A stretch of DNA of 64,000 nucleotides, from NCBI RefSeq assembly GCF_047511655.1, contig NC_133393.1, forward strand, positions 2,175,001 to 2,239,000. The letters are read 5' to 3'. Below are positions 12,515 through 25,409 of the stretch, one piece after another. Numbering within the stretch: the first letter of the stretch is position 1; each line of letters begins with the position of its first letter. This DNA comes from Castor canadensis. Lineage: Eukaryota; Chordata; Mammalia; Rodentia; Castoridae. Below the pieces are notes generated by a model. The model was not told where the DNA came from. It saw nothing but the letters and a program-made list of their open reading frames with translations, and did not search any database. The translations under genes were made by a program, and so were the position numbers.

Positions 12515-13264
12515 TTCTGTGACTTCCAGACTCTCCTAACTTTGCATAAGATGATGTTCCGATGTGTGAACATCAGTGGGCCCTCACTAGGCAGCCACCT
12601 CAAACACTGCTGTCGGTGGAGAAATGTCACTTACTAAAATTCCACTGTCAAGTTTTGACAGAGTGCTTTGCTTTTTTCTCTTCCTTTTAAAGTCAACAAG
12701 GAAAAAAAAAGTGCAGAAATAGCATAAACCAAACAAAGAGAGACCATGGCTTCTTTTCTAACTCATTTGTGTCAGAAAATTCATTTCCAGATGAGCCATA
12801 CCAGATTTGACTCACATACCTGTGGTTTTTGAAAATACAGTCTTTATATTTTATGACAAGAGGACCTAAGGGTCCAAACCATGGTTCCAGAGGGAGCTGA
12901 GACTTTGAAAATCTTTATTTTCCTACCTCTGAAATTTTAACTATGGCACACCATCCCTGATGATTAGGTTATTTCCTTTTAAACATGAATGGAACTAAGT
13001 CATTCCCCCTTCCCCCGTGATTACCAAGTTCCTAAAACAGCGATCTTTTGTTTTCAATTGAAAAAAAAGGAAGAGGAGAGAAAAGAAAAACAGTGCATTC
13101 CTGAAACATTACAACAGAAGAGAAGCCAGGCAGCACAATGAGTAAAATTATGGGGAAGGGTTGAGAAAGGGTTTCTGCAACTTTTGCTCCAAGACAACTT
13201 GATGAAAAAGGATAACCCCTAACCCCTAGCATGTCTAGAAATTCGAATAAAATGAAAATAACTC

Positions 13265-13440
13265 ATATTAGTGAGAGGTCGCTATATACCAGCCACTCTT
13301 CTATTTAATGTAGACTCATCATTTCATCCCCATGATAACCCTGTGAGGCAGGTAATTGGATAAACTTGCTCAAAGACACACAGCTAGAAAATGGTGGAGC
13401 TAGGATTCACAGTCCATAGTTTCAACAACAAGGTCATATG
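13265..13440 (+). mobile_element. MIR fragment
   Basis: The MIR core is well preserved: CCCATGATAACCCTGTGAGG, then CACACAGCTAGAAAATGGTG and GAGCTAGGATTCACA. Confidence 0.65.
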
Positions 13441-13817
13441 AGTGGTCTACCCTCAATCCAAAAATTTTTCTAAATTGTACCTTAAAATGCATATGGATGT
13501 TTCATAACATTTTTCTGCTTCATTTAAGATACGAAATGCTCCTTTTAAGATTTTTATCTACATTTTTCAATGTCCCACTTCTTTTTTCCATCAAGTAAAT
13601 ATTCAAGTAAGACTGTTGCTCCCAAAGTATTACTGTGTTTGAAACATGCAAGTTTGAGAAGCACTGGCGTGAATGACTCACTTACCAAAGAAAAATTAAA
13701 ACATCTTTTTTTGTACCTAACAGGATTAGTTTGACCAATTAACCAAATATATAAGATTTCTTTACCATATCAAGACAATTAATACTAAAAGGTTATGGGC
13801 AAAATAGAATTGAACAG

Positions 13818-13932
13818 CCAGGTGTGGTGGTGCAAGCCTATAATCCCAGCACTGGGGAGGTGAAGTCAGGAGGATCATGAGTTTGAGGCCAGCAAGGACT
13901 GCAAAAAAAATAATAAAATAAAATAAAGTGGG
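13818..13932 (+). mobile_element. B1 SINE
   Basis: B1 monomer with an AATAAAATAAA tail, flanked by the 9-bp duplication ATTGAACAG (13809-13817 and 13933-13941). Confidence 0.8.
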
Positions 13933-14093
13933 ATTGAACAGAATAGATTAACTGAGTAACCTAGCAACACACCAGCTAGAAAGATGAAGGTCACCATGGC
14001 TAACCATGGTTAACTCAAAATAAGCAGAACATCAGCACAAGGGCAGAGCACCTGGCAGGTAGGGTGTCTTGGGTTTAGACCACGATGTAAGAA

Positions 14094-14158
14094 TGGGGGA
14101 GGGGGAAGAAGGGAGGGGGAGGGGGAGAGAGGGAGAAAGAGAGAGAGAGAGAAAGAAA
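14094..14158 (+). repeat. GGGGGA/GA-rich simple repeat
   Basis: Pure purine tract: GGGGGA-type units then (GA)n. G-runs of four to five bases recur closely. Confidence 0.8.
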
Positions 14159-14356
14159 ACTTGGAAAAGGAACAAGTCCACTTCTGTTGAATAATGTAAT
14201 TTAATGGGAAAGAATAGACTTTAGAAACAAAACTTGAGTTAGAACAGTATATCTAATATTTAACAATAGTTCAACTTACCTTATCAAATTCAAGATACCA
14301 CAAATGATAAGGTTCATACAAACTTCAAAGATTTTAAGTATTTTTTTAAATTCTGA

Positions 14357-14507
14357 GCTAGGCATCTTAGCACAGGCATGCAATCCCAGCACCTGGGAGG
14401 CTGAGGCAGGAGGACTGTGAATTTGAGGCCAGCAAGGCTACATAGAGGGTCCTGAGCCAGCCACGCCACATAACAAGACCCTGTCTCAATAAACAAACAA
14501 ACAAATA
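14357..14507 (+). mobile_element. B1 SINE
   Basis: B1-like unit with an (AAAC)n tail, flanked by the 9-bp duplication AAATTCTGA (14348-14356 and 14508-14516). Confidence 0.8.
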
Positions 14508-14660
14508 AAATTCTGATCTTGTAGTTAATGAAGTACAATAACATCTCATTTGCAAAATGAAAGTAATACTTGATGTGGCCTTGTAGGGGGAGGATGAGAA
14601 ATGCGTGAGGTAGAATATGCCTGACATACATCAGAGCCTCTGAAATATGAAAAGTCTAAT

Positions 14661-14740
14661 GAGGGCTCAAGTGGCAGGGTGCCTGCCCAGCAAGCCCAAT
14701 GTCCTAATTCATACTCCAGTACTGGCAAAAAAAAAGAAGA
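14661..14740 (+). mobile_element. ID-like SINE
   Basis: GGCTCAAGTGGCAGGGTGCC and a degraded B box followed by a GAA-rich A tail. Confidence 0.55.
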
Positions 14741-14924
14741 GGAAGAAGAAAAAAGAATGTATAATTATTTCTACCACTTTTTACCAGAAGTAAGCTAATA
14801 GCCACTTCTCAAAAATAATTTTAGTTCAAAAGTTTAAATTACAAACAGAGGCCTTCACTCATCACAAATGTAACCAGTGTGTTAGTGAACAAAGCAAGAC
14901 AGTACTTATCACAACAAATATGAG

Positions 14925-14942
14925 TGTGTGTGTGTGTGTGTA
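14925..14942 (+). repeat. Short (TG)n run
   Basis: About nine TG units. Confidence 0.75.
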
Positions 14943-15514
14943 CCACTTTATCCAAGCGTATAAAGTGATACATTTCCTTTTAAAATGTATTCGGTTAGTA
15001 TCTGAGCACCTTAGGGTATTTTACACTGCACTGCAAAATGGGTAAAGAATCACACTAGGAGAGACACAATTCACTAATTCTCTTTTGAAAAGGCACTAGG
15101 TGCTGTCAGTGAAATGAATGCAAATCACCACATGCTACACTTGAAGGGCTTTACAGTCTGTATTTATGGCTCCTGTAAAAGTCCTGAAGATTCTTTATAA
15201 ATAGCCTAAGCAGATGTACCCTTCCATGCCTTCACAGGTTCATGGGTTTCTGTATCATGCTTATTAGGACTTTCGCAGAACACTGCAGCACAGGGTAGTT
15301 ATTTGTGCTTTTATCTTGTCACAGCTACCATCCCATATTCCCAGTGTAAAGAGGGGGGGCAGGTGGTAATGAGTCAGCAATGACCACTGGAGAGAGAGGT
15401 GAGAACACAGGGAGGCAAATAAATTGAGTGTAACTCTAATGGTTTACTGTGGTTTCAGGCTGCAGAAAGAAGGGCTAGAAGCTAAGCAGGCATCGCAAAG
15501 TGAATTAAATAAAG

Positions 15515-15625
15515 CACGGATGCCGAGTGTGGTGGCACACCCGATGGCCAGGAGGCTGAGACAGTAGGTTCACTTGAGTCCAGGATTCAGGGTCAGCCGG
15601 GGTGACAGGGCAAGACCTGATGTGA
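15515..15625 (+). mobile_element. Degraded B1 SINE
   Basis: GAGTGTGGTGGCACACCCGA and CAGGAGGCTGAGACAGTAGG, lacking a clear tail. Confidence 0.5.
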
Positions 15626-16184
15626 CCAAGCCTTCCCTCAGCTCAGAAAGTAGGTGGAGCTGCAGTGTGAGAATGGGAAGGAGTGGAAGTTAGTGATAGT
15701 GAGAAAGTGAAATTCATATTTTATGTGAAGTTCGGAGTAGGTTCTCATTATGGCTCTCAGAGTGGACAATAGAAGTGAGATTTAAGAGTTGGGGTGAAAA
15801 TCTGTGGAACTGAGGAAGTAAATATATTCTGAAAACTAGGATGCTGGCAGGTCCTGTGCATGTTGAAACTCATAGGAAAATTCAGGTGTCAGAGCAAGGA
15901 AAATAGTGAATTTTGTGCTATAGGATGTCCTGAGACTGTGTATGCGGGTGAGGGATGTCAGCAGATGGTAGCCAGAAAGGGCATGGTGCAGATTACTGCC
16001 GAGGATAAAGAAGAAAGGTGAATATTTTCACATTACAAAACGTAATGATTTCTAACAATAGTTCTCAAAGTGTGCTTCCCAGAGCAGCAGATCCTAGAAA
16101 CTTACAAGAAATGCAAATTCCAGGCCGTATCTCAGACCTTTTGAGTCAGAAAGGAGGGTGGAACTCAGAAATCAGAGTCCTTAA

Positions 16185-17045
16185 AACAAGACAGTTCTTA
16201 AAAGAAAAAGTACAAATGACCAATAAACACAAGAAGAATTGTTCAGCATCCTTGGCTAAGAAGGAATGGGAAGTCGAAACAACACTGAGACTCCATCTCC
16301 CCTCCATCAGAATGGCTATCATCAAGAAAACTGATAAGAAACGTGGGCAAGGATAAGGGAAAAAAGAGCCCTCACACACTGTTGGTAGGGACATAAATTA
16401 GTGTAGTAACGATGGAAATCAGTATGGAGGTTCTTCAAAACACTAAAAATAGAACTACCATATGACCCTGCTATACCATTGCTAGGCGTATATGCAAAAG
16501 AATGTAAGTCCGCTATGACAGAGGCACCTGGACACCCACGTTTATGGTCAAGCTATGGAATCAGCCCAGATGCCCCACAGCTGATGAATGGATAAGACAA
16601 GGTGGCAGTGTACACCATGAAGTATTCTCCATCCATAAAGAACAGGGAAGTCATTTGCAGGAAAGTGGATGGAACTGGAGACCACCATGCTAAGTGAAAC
16701 AAGTCAGACTCAGAGACAAATCCCACATGTCTTCTCTCATGTGTGGAATCTAAAGCCAAAAAAGGGGACATGAACATAAAAGGTGGACTATTGGGGATGG
16801 ATGGGGGAAAATAGTGAGTAGAGAAAATATGAGCAAAGTGCATTGTATGCCCTATGAAAACATCATAATGAAATCCATTTAAAAATTGCAAGAAAGTTTA
16901 AAAATAAGGGTTAAGGAGGGATAAGAAAACATAATACAGAAGGTAAATACAGTCAAAGTACAGTACATGCATGTATGGAACTATCACAAAGAAACGCCTC
17001 ACTTTGTACAATAAATATATATTAATACAAATAATTACAAAAAAG
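16185..17045 (+). mobile_element. Old L1 3' fragment
   Basis: The segment encodes a degraded ORF2 C-terminus (NKHKKNCSASLAKKEWE, then the region around the zinc knuckle with frameshifts). It continues into a 3'UTR ending in an A- and TA-rich tail near 17045. It is clearly more diverged than the three young L1 copies. Confidence 0.75.
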
Positions 17046-17680
17046 AAATCTGTGCTTAACAAGCTCTCCATTTAATGCTGGTGCTACTGAAATTGGACAA
17101 TGACTGGTTCAAAGTTGTAGTGGGGATTGCTGAACAACTGGTCCCCACCCACCCAGCCATCATCACAACCGTTAAGGAGGAGGCTGGGGAAACAGCACCT
17201 GTCCTAAGGGCTCGAGGACTCTGGAGGCAGCCCCCCCCACCCCCGGCCGAATGTTGACTCTCTTCCCTAGTTCCTATCAAGGAAGGCTGGGCTCAGCTGG
17301 TCAGCTGGGTTAATAGCTACTTGTAGCTGCAACATCAGTGCCTCATAACTGATTATACCACTGTAGCTATTAATAACTACACATAACTAGTAACTAGGAC
17401 TTGAGGTTCAATCATAGAAACCACCCAGAGAACAAGCTCTGTGACCCCCAAAGGTGGGGGGTGGGCATGCATCGGCTACCCTACCAGGTGGACAGACAAG
17501 GTCATGCAGACTAAGTTTTTCAGCATATTAGTAAGCAGTACCCAAGAAGCATCAAAGCTCGTGGATTTAGTATAAACTTTCTGACTTATAGAACAAGTCC
17601 TGTGCTCGCGGTCTCCTCCTTTGCTGAAACAATCTCCTCCCTCACTGCTTCCAAGACCATTCTCTGAAAGAGCTAACTAG

Positions 17681-17935
17681 CCAGGTGTGGTGGTGCACAA
17701 CTGTAATCCCAGCACTCAGGAGACAGAGTCAGGAGGATCACAAGTTCAAGGCCAGTCTGGGCTCCATAGGGAGACTCATGTCTGCATGGAAGGAAGGGAG
17801 GGAGGGAAGGAGGAAGGAAGGAAGGAAGGAAAAGAAAGGAAAGGACACTGGGAGTGTAGCTCAGTGGACAAGCCTGTGCTTAGCAAGTGCAAGATCCTTG
17901 GTTCAATCCCCAACATCACACACACACACACACAA
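17681..17935 (+). mobile_element. B1 SINE, (GGAA)n tract and ID SINE in tandem
   Basis: B1 at 17681-17785, a GGAA-rich microsatellite at 17787-17845 grown from its tail, then an ID element with B box GGTTCAATCCCC at 17847-17915 ending in a (CA)n tail to 17933. Confidence 0.75.
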
Positions 17936-18137
17936 AGTCTTGAATAATTAAGGACTTCTTCCAAGAGGAAGTAAATTTTGAAGGAAGTTGTAATTGGTAA
18001 TTGGTAAGCTGGTATAATAACTTGGGAAAGCCGGCAATGTTATCTGATTAAAAAAAAAAGGAGAAAGTGGATGAGAGACAAGACTGGAAGATTTTCTTCA
18101 AGTACATGAAGACCTAGCATATGAAGTAAAAAAAGAC

Positions 18138-18246
18138 AGGCATGTCTTCTTTACACCTGCAGTTCTAGCACTCAGGCTGAGGCAGGAGGATTGAAAGTTC
18201 AAGGCCAGACTGCAAAACATTATGGAGACTCTGTTTCAGAAAACAA
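18138..18246 (+). mobile_element. Degraded B1 SINE
   Basis: GCAGTTCTAGCACTCAGGCT and GAGGCAGGAGGATTGAAAGT, ending in an A-rich run about 40 bp before L1 copy A. Confidence 0.6.
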
Positions 18247-18299
18247 GTCAGTCAGGGAATGACAACTGTCCGGCACACAGTCAACAAATGATAGTTCCT

Positions 18300-20331
18300 A
18301 AAAAATCAAATACCTAGGTGTAAACCTAACAAAAGATGTGAAAGACCTCTACAAGGAAAACTATACACTTCTGAAGAAAGAGATTGAGGAAGACGATAGA
18401 AAGTGGAGAGATCTCCCATGCTCATGGATTGGTAGAATCAACATAGTAAAAATGTCGATACTCCCCAAAGTAATCTACATGTTTAATGCAATTCCCATCA
18501 AAATTCCAATGACATTCATTAAAGAGATTGAAAAATCTACTGTTAAATTTATATGGAAACACAAGAGGCCACGAATAGCCAAGGCAATACTCAGTCAAAA
18601 GAACAATGCAGGAGGTATCACAATACCTGACTTCAAACTATATTACAAAGCAATAACAATAAAAACAGCATGGTACTGGCACAAAAACAGACATGAAGAC
18701 CAGTGGAACAGAATAGAGGATCCAGATATGAAGCCACACAACTATAACCAACTTGTCTTTGACAAAGGCACTAAAAATATACGATGGAGAAATAGCAGCC
18801 TCTTCAACAAAAACTGCTGGGAAAACTGGTTAGCAGTCAGCAAAAAACTGAAACTAGATCCATGTATATCACCCTATACCAAGATAAACTCAAAATGGAT
18901 CAAGGATCTTAATATCAGACCCCAAACTCTTAAGTTGATACAGGAAAGAGTAGGAAATACTCTGGAGTTAGTAGGTATAGGTAAGAACTTTCTCAATGAA
19001 ACCCCAGCAGCACAGCAACTAAGAGATAGCATAGATAAATGGGACCTCATAAAAAGCTTCTGTTCATCAAAAGAAATGGTCTCTAAACTGAAGAGAACAC
19101 TCACAGAGTGGGAGAAAATATTTGCCAACTACACATCAGACAAAGGACTGATAACCAGAATATATAGGGAACTTAAAAAACTAAATTCTCCCAAAACTAA
19201 TGAACCAATAAAGAAATGGGCACGTGAACTAAACAGAACTTTCTCAAAAGAAGAAATTCAAATGGCCAAAAAACACATGAAAAAATGCTCATCATCTCTA
19301 GCAATAAAGGAAATGCAAATTAAACCCACGCTAAGATTCCACCTCACCCCTGTTAGAATAGTCATCATCAGCAACACCACCACCAACAGGTGTTGGCGAG
19401 GATGCGGGGAAAAAGGAACCCTCTTACACTGTTGGTGGGAATGTAGACTAGTACAACCACTCTGGAAAAAAATTTGGAGGCTACTTAAAAAGCTAGACAT
19501 TGATCTACCATTTGATCCAGCAATACCACTCTTGGGGATATACCCAAAAGACTGTGACACAGGTTACTCCAGAGGCACCTGCACACCCATGTTTATTGCG
19601 GCACTATTCACAATAGCCAAGTTATGGAAACAGCCAAGATGCCCCACCACTGACGACTGGATTAAGAAAATGTGGTATCTATACACAATGGAATTTTATG
19701 CAGCCATGAAGAAGAACGAAATGTTATCATTCGCTGGTAAATGGATGGAATTGGAGAACATCATTCTGAGTGAGGTTAGCCTGGCCCAAAAGACCAAAAA
19801 TCGTATGTTCTCCCTCATATGTGGACATTAGATCAAGGGCAAACACAACAAGGAGATTGGACTTTGATCACATGATAAAGTGAGAGCACACAAGGGAGGG
19901 GTGAGGATAGATAAGACACCTAAAAATCTAGATAGCATTTGTTGCCCTCAACGCAGAGAAACTAAAGCAGATACCTTAAAAGCAACTGAGGCCAATAGGA
20001 AAAGGGGACCAGGAACTAGAGAAAAGATTAGATCAAAAGAATTAACCTAGAAGGTAACACCCATGCACAGGAAATCAATGTGAGTCAACTCCCTGTATAG
20101 CTATCCTTATCTCAACCAGCAAAAACCCTTGTTCCTTCCTATTATTGCTTATACTCTCTCTACAACAAAATTAGAAATAAGGGCAAAATAGTTTCTGCTG
20201 GGTATTGAGGGGGTGGGGAGAGAGGGAGGGGGTGCAGTGGGTGGTAAGGGAGGGGGTGGGGTAGGGGGGAGAAATGACCCAAGCCTTGGATGCACATATG
20301 AATAATTAAAAAATAAAAATTAAAAAAAAAA
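18300..20331 (+). mobile_element. Young L1 copy A, 5'-truncated
   Basis: A 2.0-kb insertion is bounded by a perfect 10-bp target-site duplication GATAGTTCCT (18290-18299 and 20332-20341). It starts inside ORF2 near [13 protein letters not shown] and continues through the ORF2 end, a G-rich 3'UTR tract at about 20200-20275 and a short A tail. By eye it is only a few percent different from the copy at 27916-31277, so both came from a recently active family. Confidence 0.93.
18302..19831 (+). pseudogene. L1 ORF2 C-terminal fragment (copy A)
   Basis: About 510 codons stay open to a TAG at 19829-19831. The fragment covers the end of the reverse transcriptase domain and the C-terminal region. The cysteine/histidine knuckle CX3CX7HX4C is visible in [18 protein letters not shown]. 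The stop replaces a CAG codon still present in the sister copy, so the protein ends about 13 codons early. It lacks the endonuclease and RT active site and cannot mobilise itself. It also lacks two codons (near 19050) found in copy B. Confidence 0.9.
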
Positions 20332-20341
20332 GATAGTTCCT

Positions 20342-22279
20342 TAGCTTTTAGGACTGGTGTTCTAAGCCACCAGATGAACCATCTAAGTCACAGTGAAATT
20401 TGCACTAAAACATGAAAGATGAACTTTTGAACACTGGTCTTCCCAACAGTAGGAAGGCCAAGAACTAGTGTGGGCAGTGTTTAATAATTTTAGGAGTGTC
20501 ACGCCCTTAACAGAACAATACTTCATCCAAACCCTTCCGCCAGGTCTAGGTTCTCAGACTCCTCTGTCCCACCTTTTAGCTCCATGCCTTCACCCGGCAC
20601 AGTAACCTGGGCATCCCTTGTCTTTGCTTAGATAACCTGTACCCTGTCTTGGCAAACCTGGCCCTTCTCTGAACAGGCAGATTTCTGGTAGTCTCACTCT
20701 CATCTAAGATGGCCTAAGCTCCTACACCAAGTAATCCAACTGGAAAAGGCCTTTTTTCCACAACTGACCTAATTTTCATAATAAAGAAAAACTAGTGAAT
20801 AGGCTCTTTGCAAAATCAGAGAATGGAAGAGAAAGGTAATTTAGATTTTCACTCCTTAAGTTGTCACATCCAACCCACCAGAGTTTTCAGAGGACAACTG
20901 CTTTTTTCACTTTGTGGTGCCACACTTTAGCCTTTCAAATTCATGTTTTCATAGTCGCCCTTTGATCATTGCTCAAGCTAAGTCTGTTTCCCTAGCACAT
21001 TGACATGGTTTCAAAAATGAGGGAAGGAGGTAGACATTCTACAGAAAATAATGTGATGAGAAAAACTGACCTGCACTGTTCAATGAGTCCTCTTATTTTC
21101 AAGCAGTATCTTAAGTATATTAAATGGAAATCACTAAGCCACCATAAGGTACCTTAAAAATATTGGGCTCCATCTCAACTGGTTATTAAATGAAAGTTGA
21201 AGGAGTACAAGACTAAGCCTAATATTGCTAGCCAAGGACAATTAGGTAAGTTAATAGGTGTGATTGATTGATCTCTCTCCATGGATAGCAAAATGAATTT
21301 GAAGATTGCTTTGTAATTCAAAGAGCTTGACTTAGTTTCAAACTGCTTCTACCATCTATTTTCAGGGTTAATTTGCTGGCCAACTCTTTGCAGTTCCAAT
21401 TCTAAGTCATGAAAATCCACATGGATACATTTGGTCATGTCTCATTTTGACCACTGGCACTTGTAATCAAGTCAGTTTTTTAAATTAAATTCAAAACTGT
21501 CAAGCAGAGGTTGGATTATATGCTATTGTCAGTGCACTCAGTGTCTTGATTTTTCTTTAATCTCACTATTCCTTAAGGACTTCAGAAATAAATCGAGCTC
21601 ATTCACCAGCCAGGGCTACAGATATAGCCAGGGTGCTGGAATTTATTTTTTAAAATCCCCCTTCAGAAGAAATCATTTGTCATACAGAGATTAGTTGCCA
21701 AAGGTATCTAGGCCATGTCAAAAGAAAACCTCAAGATTCTTTAAATCACTACTTGAAAATTGCAAGTATCCAAAATAACATCTTAGAATTCTGATGGTCC
21801 TGAGAAGCCCTCTCCCGTGAGCCAACCCCACAAAGAACTCTCATCTGCAGTGGACTGAATGTGAATTTACGCTAGCTCAGCAGTTTTTGCTATTTCTCAC
21901 TGAAGCCTTTGGCATTTATCCAGTACTCAGCACATACCAAAAATAATTTTGCTCTGGATAAGTCTCAATTGTAACTCTGTACTTTATTCCAAAATACTTT
22001 TTAAAAATCTTCCTTCAAAGCTTACTCATTGATGGGTAATTATTAAGCACTCACCAAATTTTCAAATGTGATATGAAACAGAGCTTTGAAATTTGATGAG
22101 CCCTAAAAAAACTTATCCAAACCAGAGAAGTCATGAAAGATTTTATACTACTCAACAAATATCACCCCTGGATGGAATCGAAATGAAGGAAGTCTTGCCT
22201 GCAAAAGCTAAGGCTAGTTGTCCATCAAAGTAGCAGAGATGATACAAGAATCTTGATCTAAGCAGTCAAGAAGTCACGT
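20342..22279. other. Intergenic, repeat-free 1.9 kb
   Basis: No SINE, LINE or LTR identity is recognised across the interval, which is notable between two repeat-dense blocks. AT-rich sections with TAAT/ATTA words occur. It is a candidate for conserved regulatory sequence by exclusion only. Confidence 0.4.
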
Positions 22280-22560
22280 CCATGCCAGGTGCGATGGCTC
22301 CAAGTCTGTACATTGGGAGAATCATGGTTCAAGTGCAGCCTGGGCAAATAGTTCATGAGACTACATCTCAACCAATGGCTGGACACTGTGGCACATTCCT
22401 GTCATCCTAGCTACTCAGGAAACACAAATAGGAGGGTGGCAGTCCAGGCCAGCCTGATCAGGAAGCAAGACTCTATTTCACAAATAACCAACACCAAAAG
22501 GGTTGACAGAGTGGCTCAAGTGGTAGAGGAAGTCACCTGGGATAGGGACCCCAGGAGGAC
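22280..22560 (+). mobile_element. Composite SINE trimer (B1-B1-ID)
   Basis: Two B1-like units (22283-22368, shortened, and 22370-22490) are joined by CATCTCAACCAATGGCTGG, then an ID-like unit starts at about 22498 (GGGTTGACAGAGTGGCTCAA). The 3' end is diverged. Confidence 0.65.
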
Positions 22561-24019
22561 TGTATGGGCACATGCAAAAACTGGCAGGTGACAGTATCAG
22601 CAGGAGTCATTGTCTCTTGATAGAATTCTGTGTAGCACTCATGGTGGGCTGGCTTCCCTGTTCACTCTGGTTGGTTTTAGCAAGAGCTGCTTCTCCTCTC
22701 ACCATTCTCCACCCCCTTGGGCACAGGTGTGGCTTATGAAGCGGGTTGAGGAGATCATAATACCCTACTCCTGGGCTGGTGCAGTAGGCTCTGGACTTCT
22801 GAGCTGGGGTACACCATTCTGTCTTCTCCACCATCAGCCAAAGGAAAGCATCCAACACATCGTACCAGCTTCCTTCTCCAGTCTCCAGGAGAGGGTACAT
22901 GGCCTGTAAGAGTAGTCAGGACCTGAACAGTTACTTTCCCTTCCCAACTGAAGCATTAGCATCTTAAGAAACCAAGACACCACCTAGCTAGAGAGCGTTA
23001 CCACTTACTTTCTGCTGGCTTCTGGGAGAAAGGAAGTCGAATGATTCCCTGTTGTTTTTCACTTCCAGACATGTAAAAAATTACACAGGAACAAAGAGAG
23101 TTGATCCTGTGAAACACAGGCCAAAAAAACTTGCACTAATCTTTCACCCACAAATGGACTATAGAACAAATGGCATGGATTTCCATAACACATTTTGTTA
23201 GCATTTAAATAAATTACTTGAGGGAATCTTAGAAGAAGGGAAAATGAGAGAAAAATAAGGAAATTAAAATTTTTCTAGCACTGAGATGTATGCTATGTTG
23301 GCATATGGATACTATAAATAGACATGTGATACACTTAATCAAGTATTATCACATTATATAAAATTATGACATCAAACATTATTTGCAGTTCATAAGTTTA
23401 TGTTGTTATTTGTGTATATCATGAATTTATTGTGTTTCACAAGTCATGAAAGCATTCTCACAGGAAAAGGTTTGTATTTCGGTCCCTGTAATGACACTGT
23501 CCCCTGCTTTTTGAAGAAGGGTCTCTAGAGGCAGGGTTAAACCAAACGATTAGCCTTCTTATAATTTAACTCTCCACACACCCCAGAACTGTGGGATTTA
23601 TAAAGTTTTTCTTTGTGAAAGGCATGGAGTGCAAAAGCCTTCCTTGTGTCTTTGATGTCAAATCATAAAAGTGACTGAACACCTACTCTGCTTAGTCATA
23701 ATTCCCCTCCATGACCTTACAAATCCATGGTCAAAAAGACATAAATTAATACCCAAAATAGGGAAAAGTAAAGAAGCTATTGTTTCAATTTTCTCAGATA
23801 TTACTAAATTTAATTCAACAAAGTATTTACTCAGAGTTGCCATGTCAAAGATGTGTGAAATATAAAGTAAGTAAAAAAAAATACTTAAAAGGAAATAGTA
23901 GGTGTTTTATTGTTTCATGTGAATGGAGGACCCACAGGTGCTGGTGCTAACAGCTGCCTAGCTCTCAAGTAACAACAAACAAAGTAAACTTGAACCTACC
24001 ATGATATCAAAAAAAGGGC

Positions 24020-24206
24020 CAAAGAGCCAGCTCACACCTGTAATCCCAGCTACTCAGGAGGCAGAGATCAGGACGATCGAGGTTCAAAGCCAGCCCAAGC
24101 AAATAGTTCATGAGACCCTATTTCAAAAAAAAAAAACAATTACAAAAGAGGGCTGGTGGAGTGGCTGAAGGTGTAGGCCCTCAGTTCAAGTACCACTTAA
24201 AAAAAG
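24020..24206 (+). mobile_element. Composite B1+ID SINE
   Basis: B1 half with AATCCCAGCTACTCAGGAGG, internal A run at 24126, ID half with GGGCTGGTGGAGTGGCTGAA and a deletion before the B box. Confidence 0.75.
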
Positions 24207-24301
24207 CCAATGAGTATTCTTTTCCTTTACATTGGATCCTGGAAATCTTACTGCTTGAAGTTCCAAAACAGTAACCACATTAGTTTATCTTCTGCTTCCA
24301 G

Positions 24302-24402
24302 TTTTTAATCCCAGCATTTGAGAGTCTGAGGGAGGATCTTGAGTTGGAGGCCAGCCTGGGCTCACTAGAGACACCCTGTTTCAAAAGGAAAAAAAAAAAA
24401 GA
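24302..24402 (+). mobile_element. B1 SINE, 5'-truncated
   Basis: Starts at TTTTAATCCCAGCATTTGAG and ends in a 12-A run, abutting the ancient L1 piece. Confidence 0.65.
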
Positions 24403-24858
24403 AGACGAATATCCTGTTATTTGTGATAATACAGATGAATCTGGAAGACATATGCTAAGTGAATAACCTAGACACAGAAGGACAAATATTATGTGATCCC
24501 ACTTATATGTGGAGTTAGTAAAGTTGACCATACAGAAGTAGAGAGCAGAATGGGGGTTACCTAAGGCTGGGATTGGTGGGGGAAGGAATGAGGAGCTGTG
24601 GATTAAGGGCACAAAGTTTCATATGACCAGGAGTAGGTTTTGAGCTTACTGCAGAGCAGGAAGACCGCAGTCAGTAATGATGTATTACCAATTTCAAAAT
24701 AACTAAGGATAAACTCCAAACATCACCATTAAAAAGGACAGATGTCAGGCAATAATGTGTTCATTAGTTTGATTTACACATTGTATGTATATATCAAAAT
24801 ATCACCTTGCACTCCACAAATGTGCACCATTACAGTCTTAATAAAAATGATCGTAATT
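24403..24858 (+). mobile_element. Ancient L1 3'-end fragment
   Basis: The sequence contains the typical segment around GCTAAGTGAATAACCTAGAC, then CCCACTTATATGTGGAG, and a 3'UTR with TTGTATGTATATATCAAAATATCACCTTG as partial landmarks. No open frame remains. Confidence 0.6.
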
Positions 24859-24860
24859 TT

Positions 24861-24952
24861 AGGGCTGGGGATATAGCCAGTGGTAGTACACCGCTTAGCA
24901 TGGGTAGACCCTGGGTTCAATCCCCAGCACCAAAACAAATAAAAAATAAAAG
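24861..24952 (+). mobile_element. ID SINE
   Basis: GGGCTGGGGATATAGCCAGT start and intact B box GGTTCAATCCCC, A-rich tail; the plain ID/BC1-type form, not the composite form. Confidence 0.75.
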
Positions 24953-25409
24953 TTTTAAAATGACAGTAGTCGTGGTATTTTTCTAATAAAATTCATATAT
25001 GAAGCTCACTTCTATTGAGCAAAATAAAATATTAAGATCTAGAAAGATATCACAGTATTTTCTCAGGAGAGTTCAGCATTAAGGACCTTTTTATTAAGAA
25101 TATGCCACAGGAAGCTTGATGTATATCAAGGAATTAGCTTATTTGTCACCTCCTGACCACAGTGGTTGGACAGGTGAGCCAAACTAGGCCACACAAATTC
25201 TCCCTAGCTTTAATATAAATCCTGGGGATTTTAAAGAATCCAAGGAGAAGATAAACAATATCATTCCATATGATTTAAACAAGGAGAGAGATTCCTTACT
25301 AAACATGGATGGGTTTTCTTTGCAAAAAACTTCATATAAGAGCTAATGAAAAGACACAGTAAATCAAAACTATTGTCTGTCTTCACCTTTAGGGAAGATT
25401 ATCGTGAAG

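Larger units (their letters stand above)
14760..16184. other. Intergenic, no gene recognised
   Basis: Contains the short TG run and one degraded B1; otherwise unassigned. There is no open frame of note outside the L1 piece that follows. Confidence 0.4.

Noticed and set aside
16018..16356. 112-codon + strand frame
   Set aside because: Its second half is a degraded L1 ORF2 end and the first half is unrelated intergenic sequence.
17847..17915. tRNA-like A and B boxes here and in other ID elements
   Set aside because: These are SINEs: they lack a proper cloverleaf, have A-rich tails and occur in dozens of copies.
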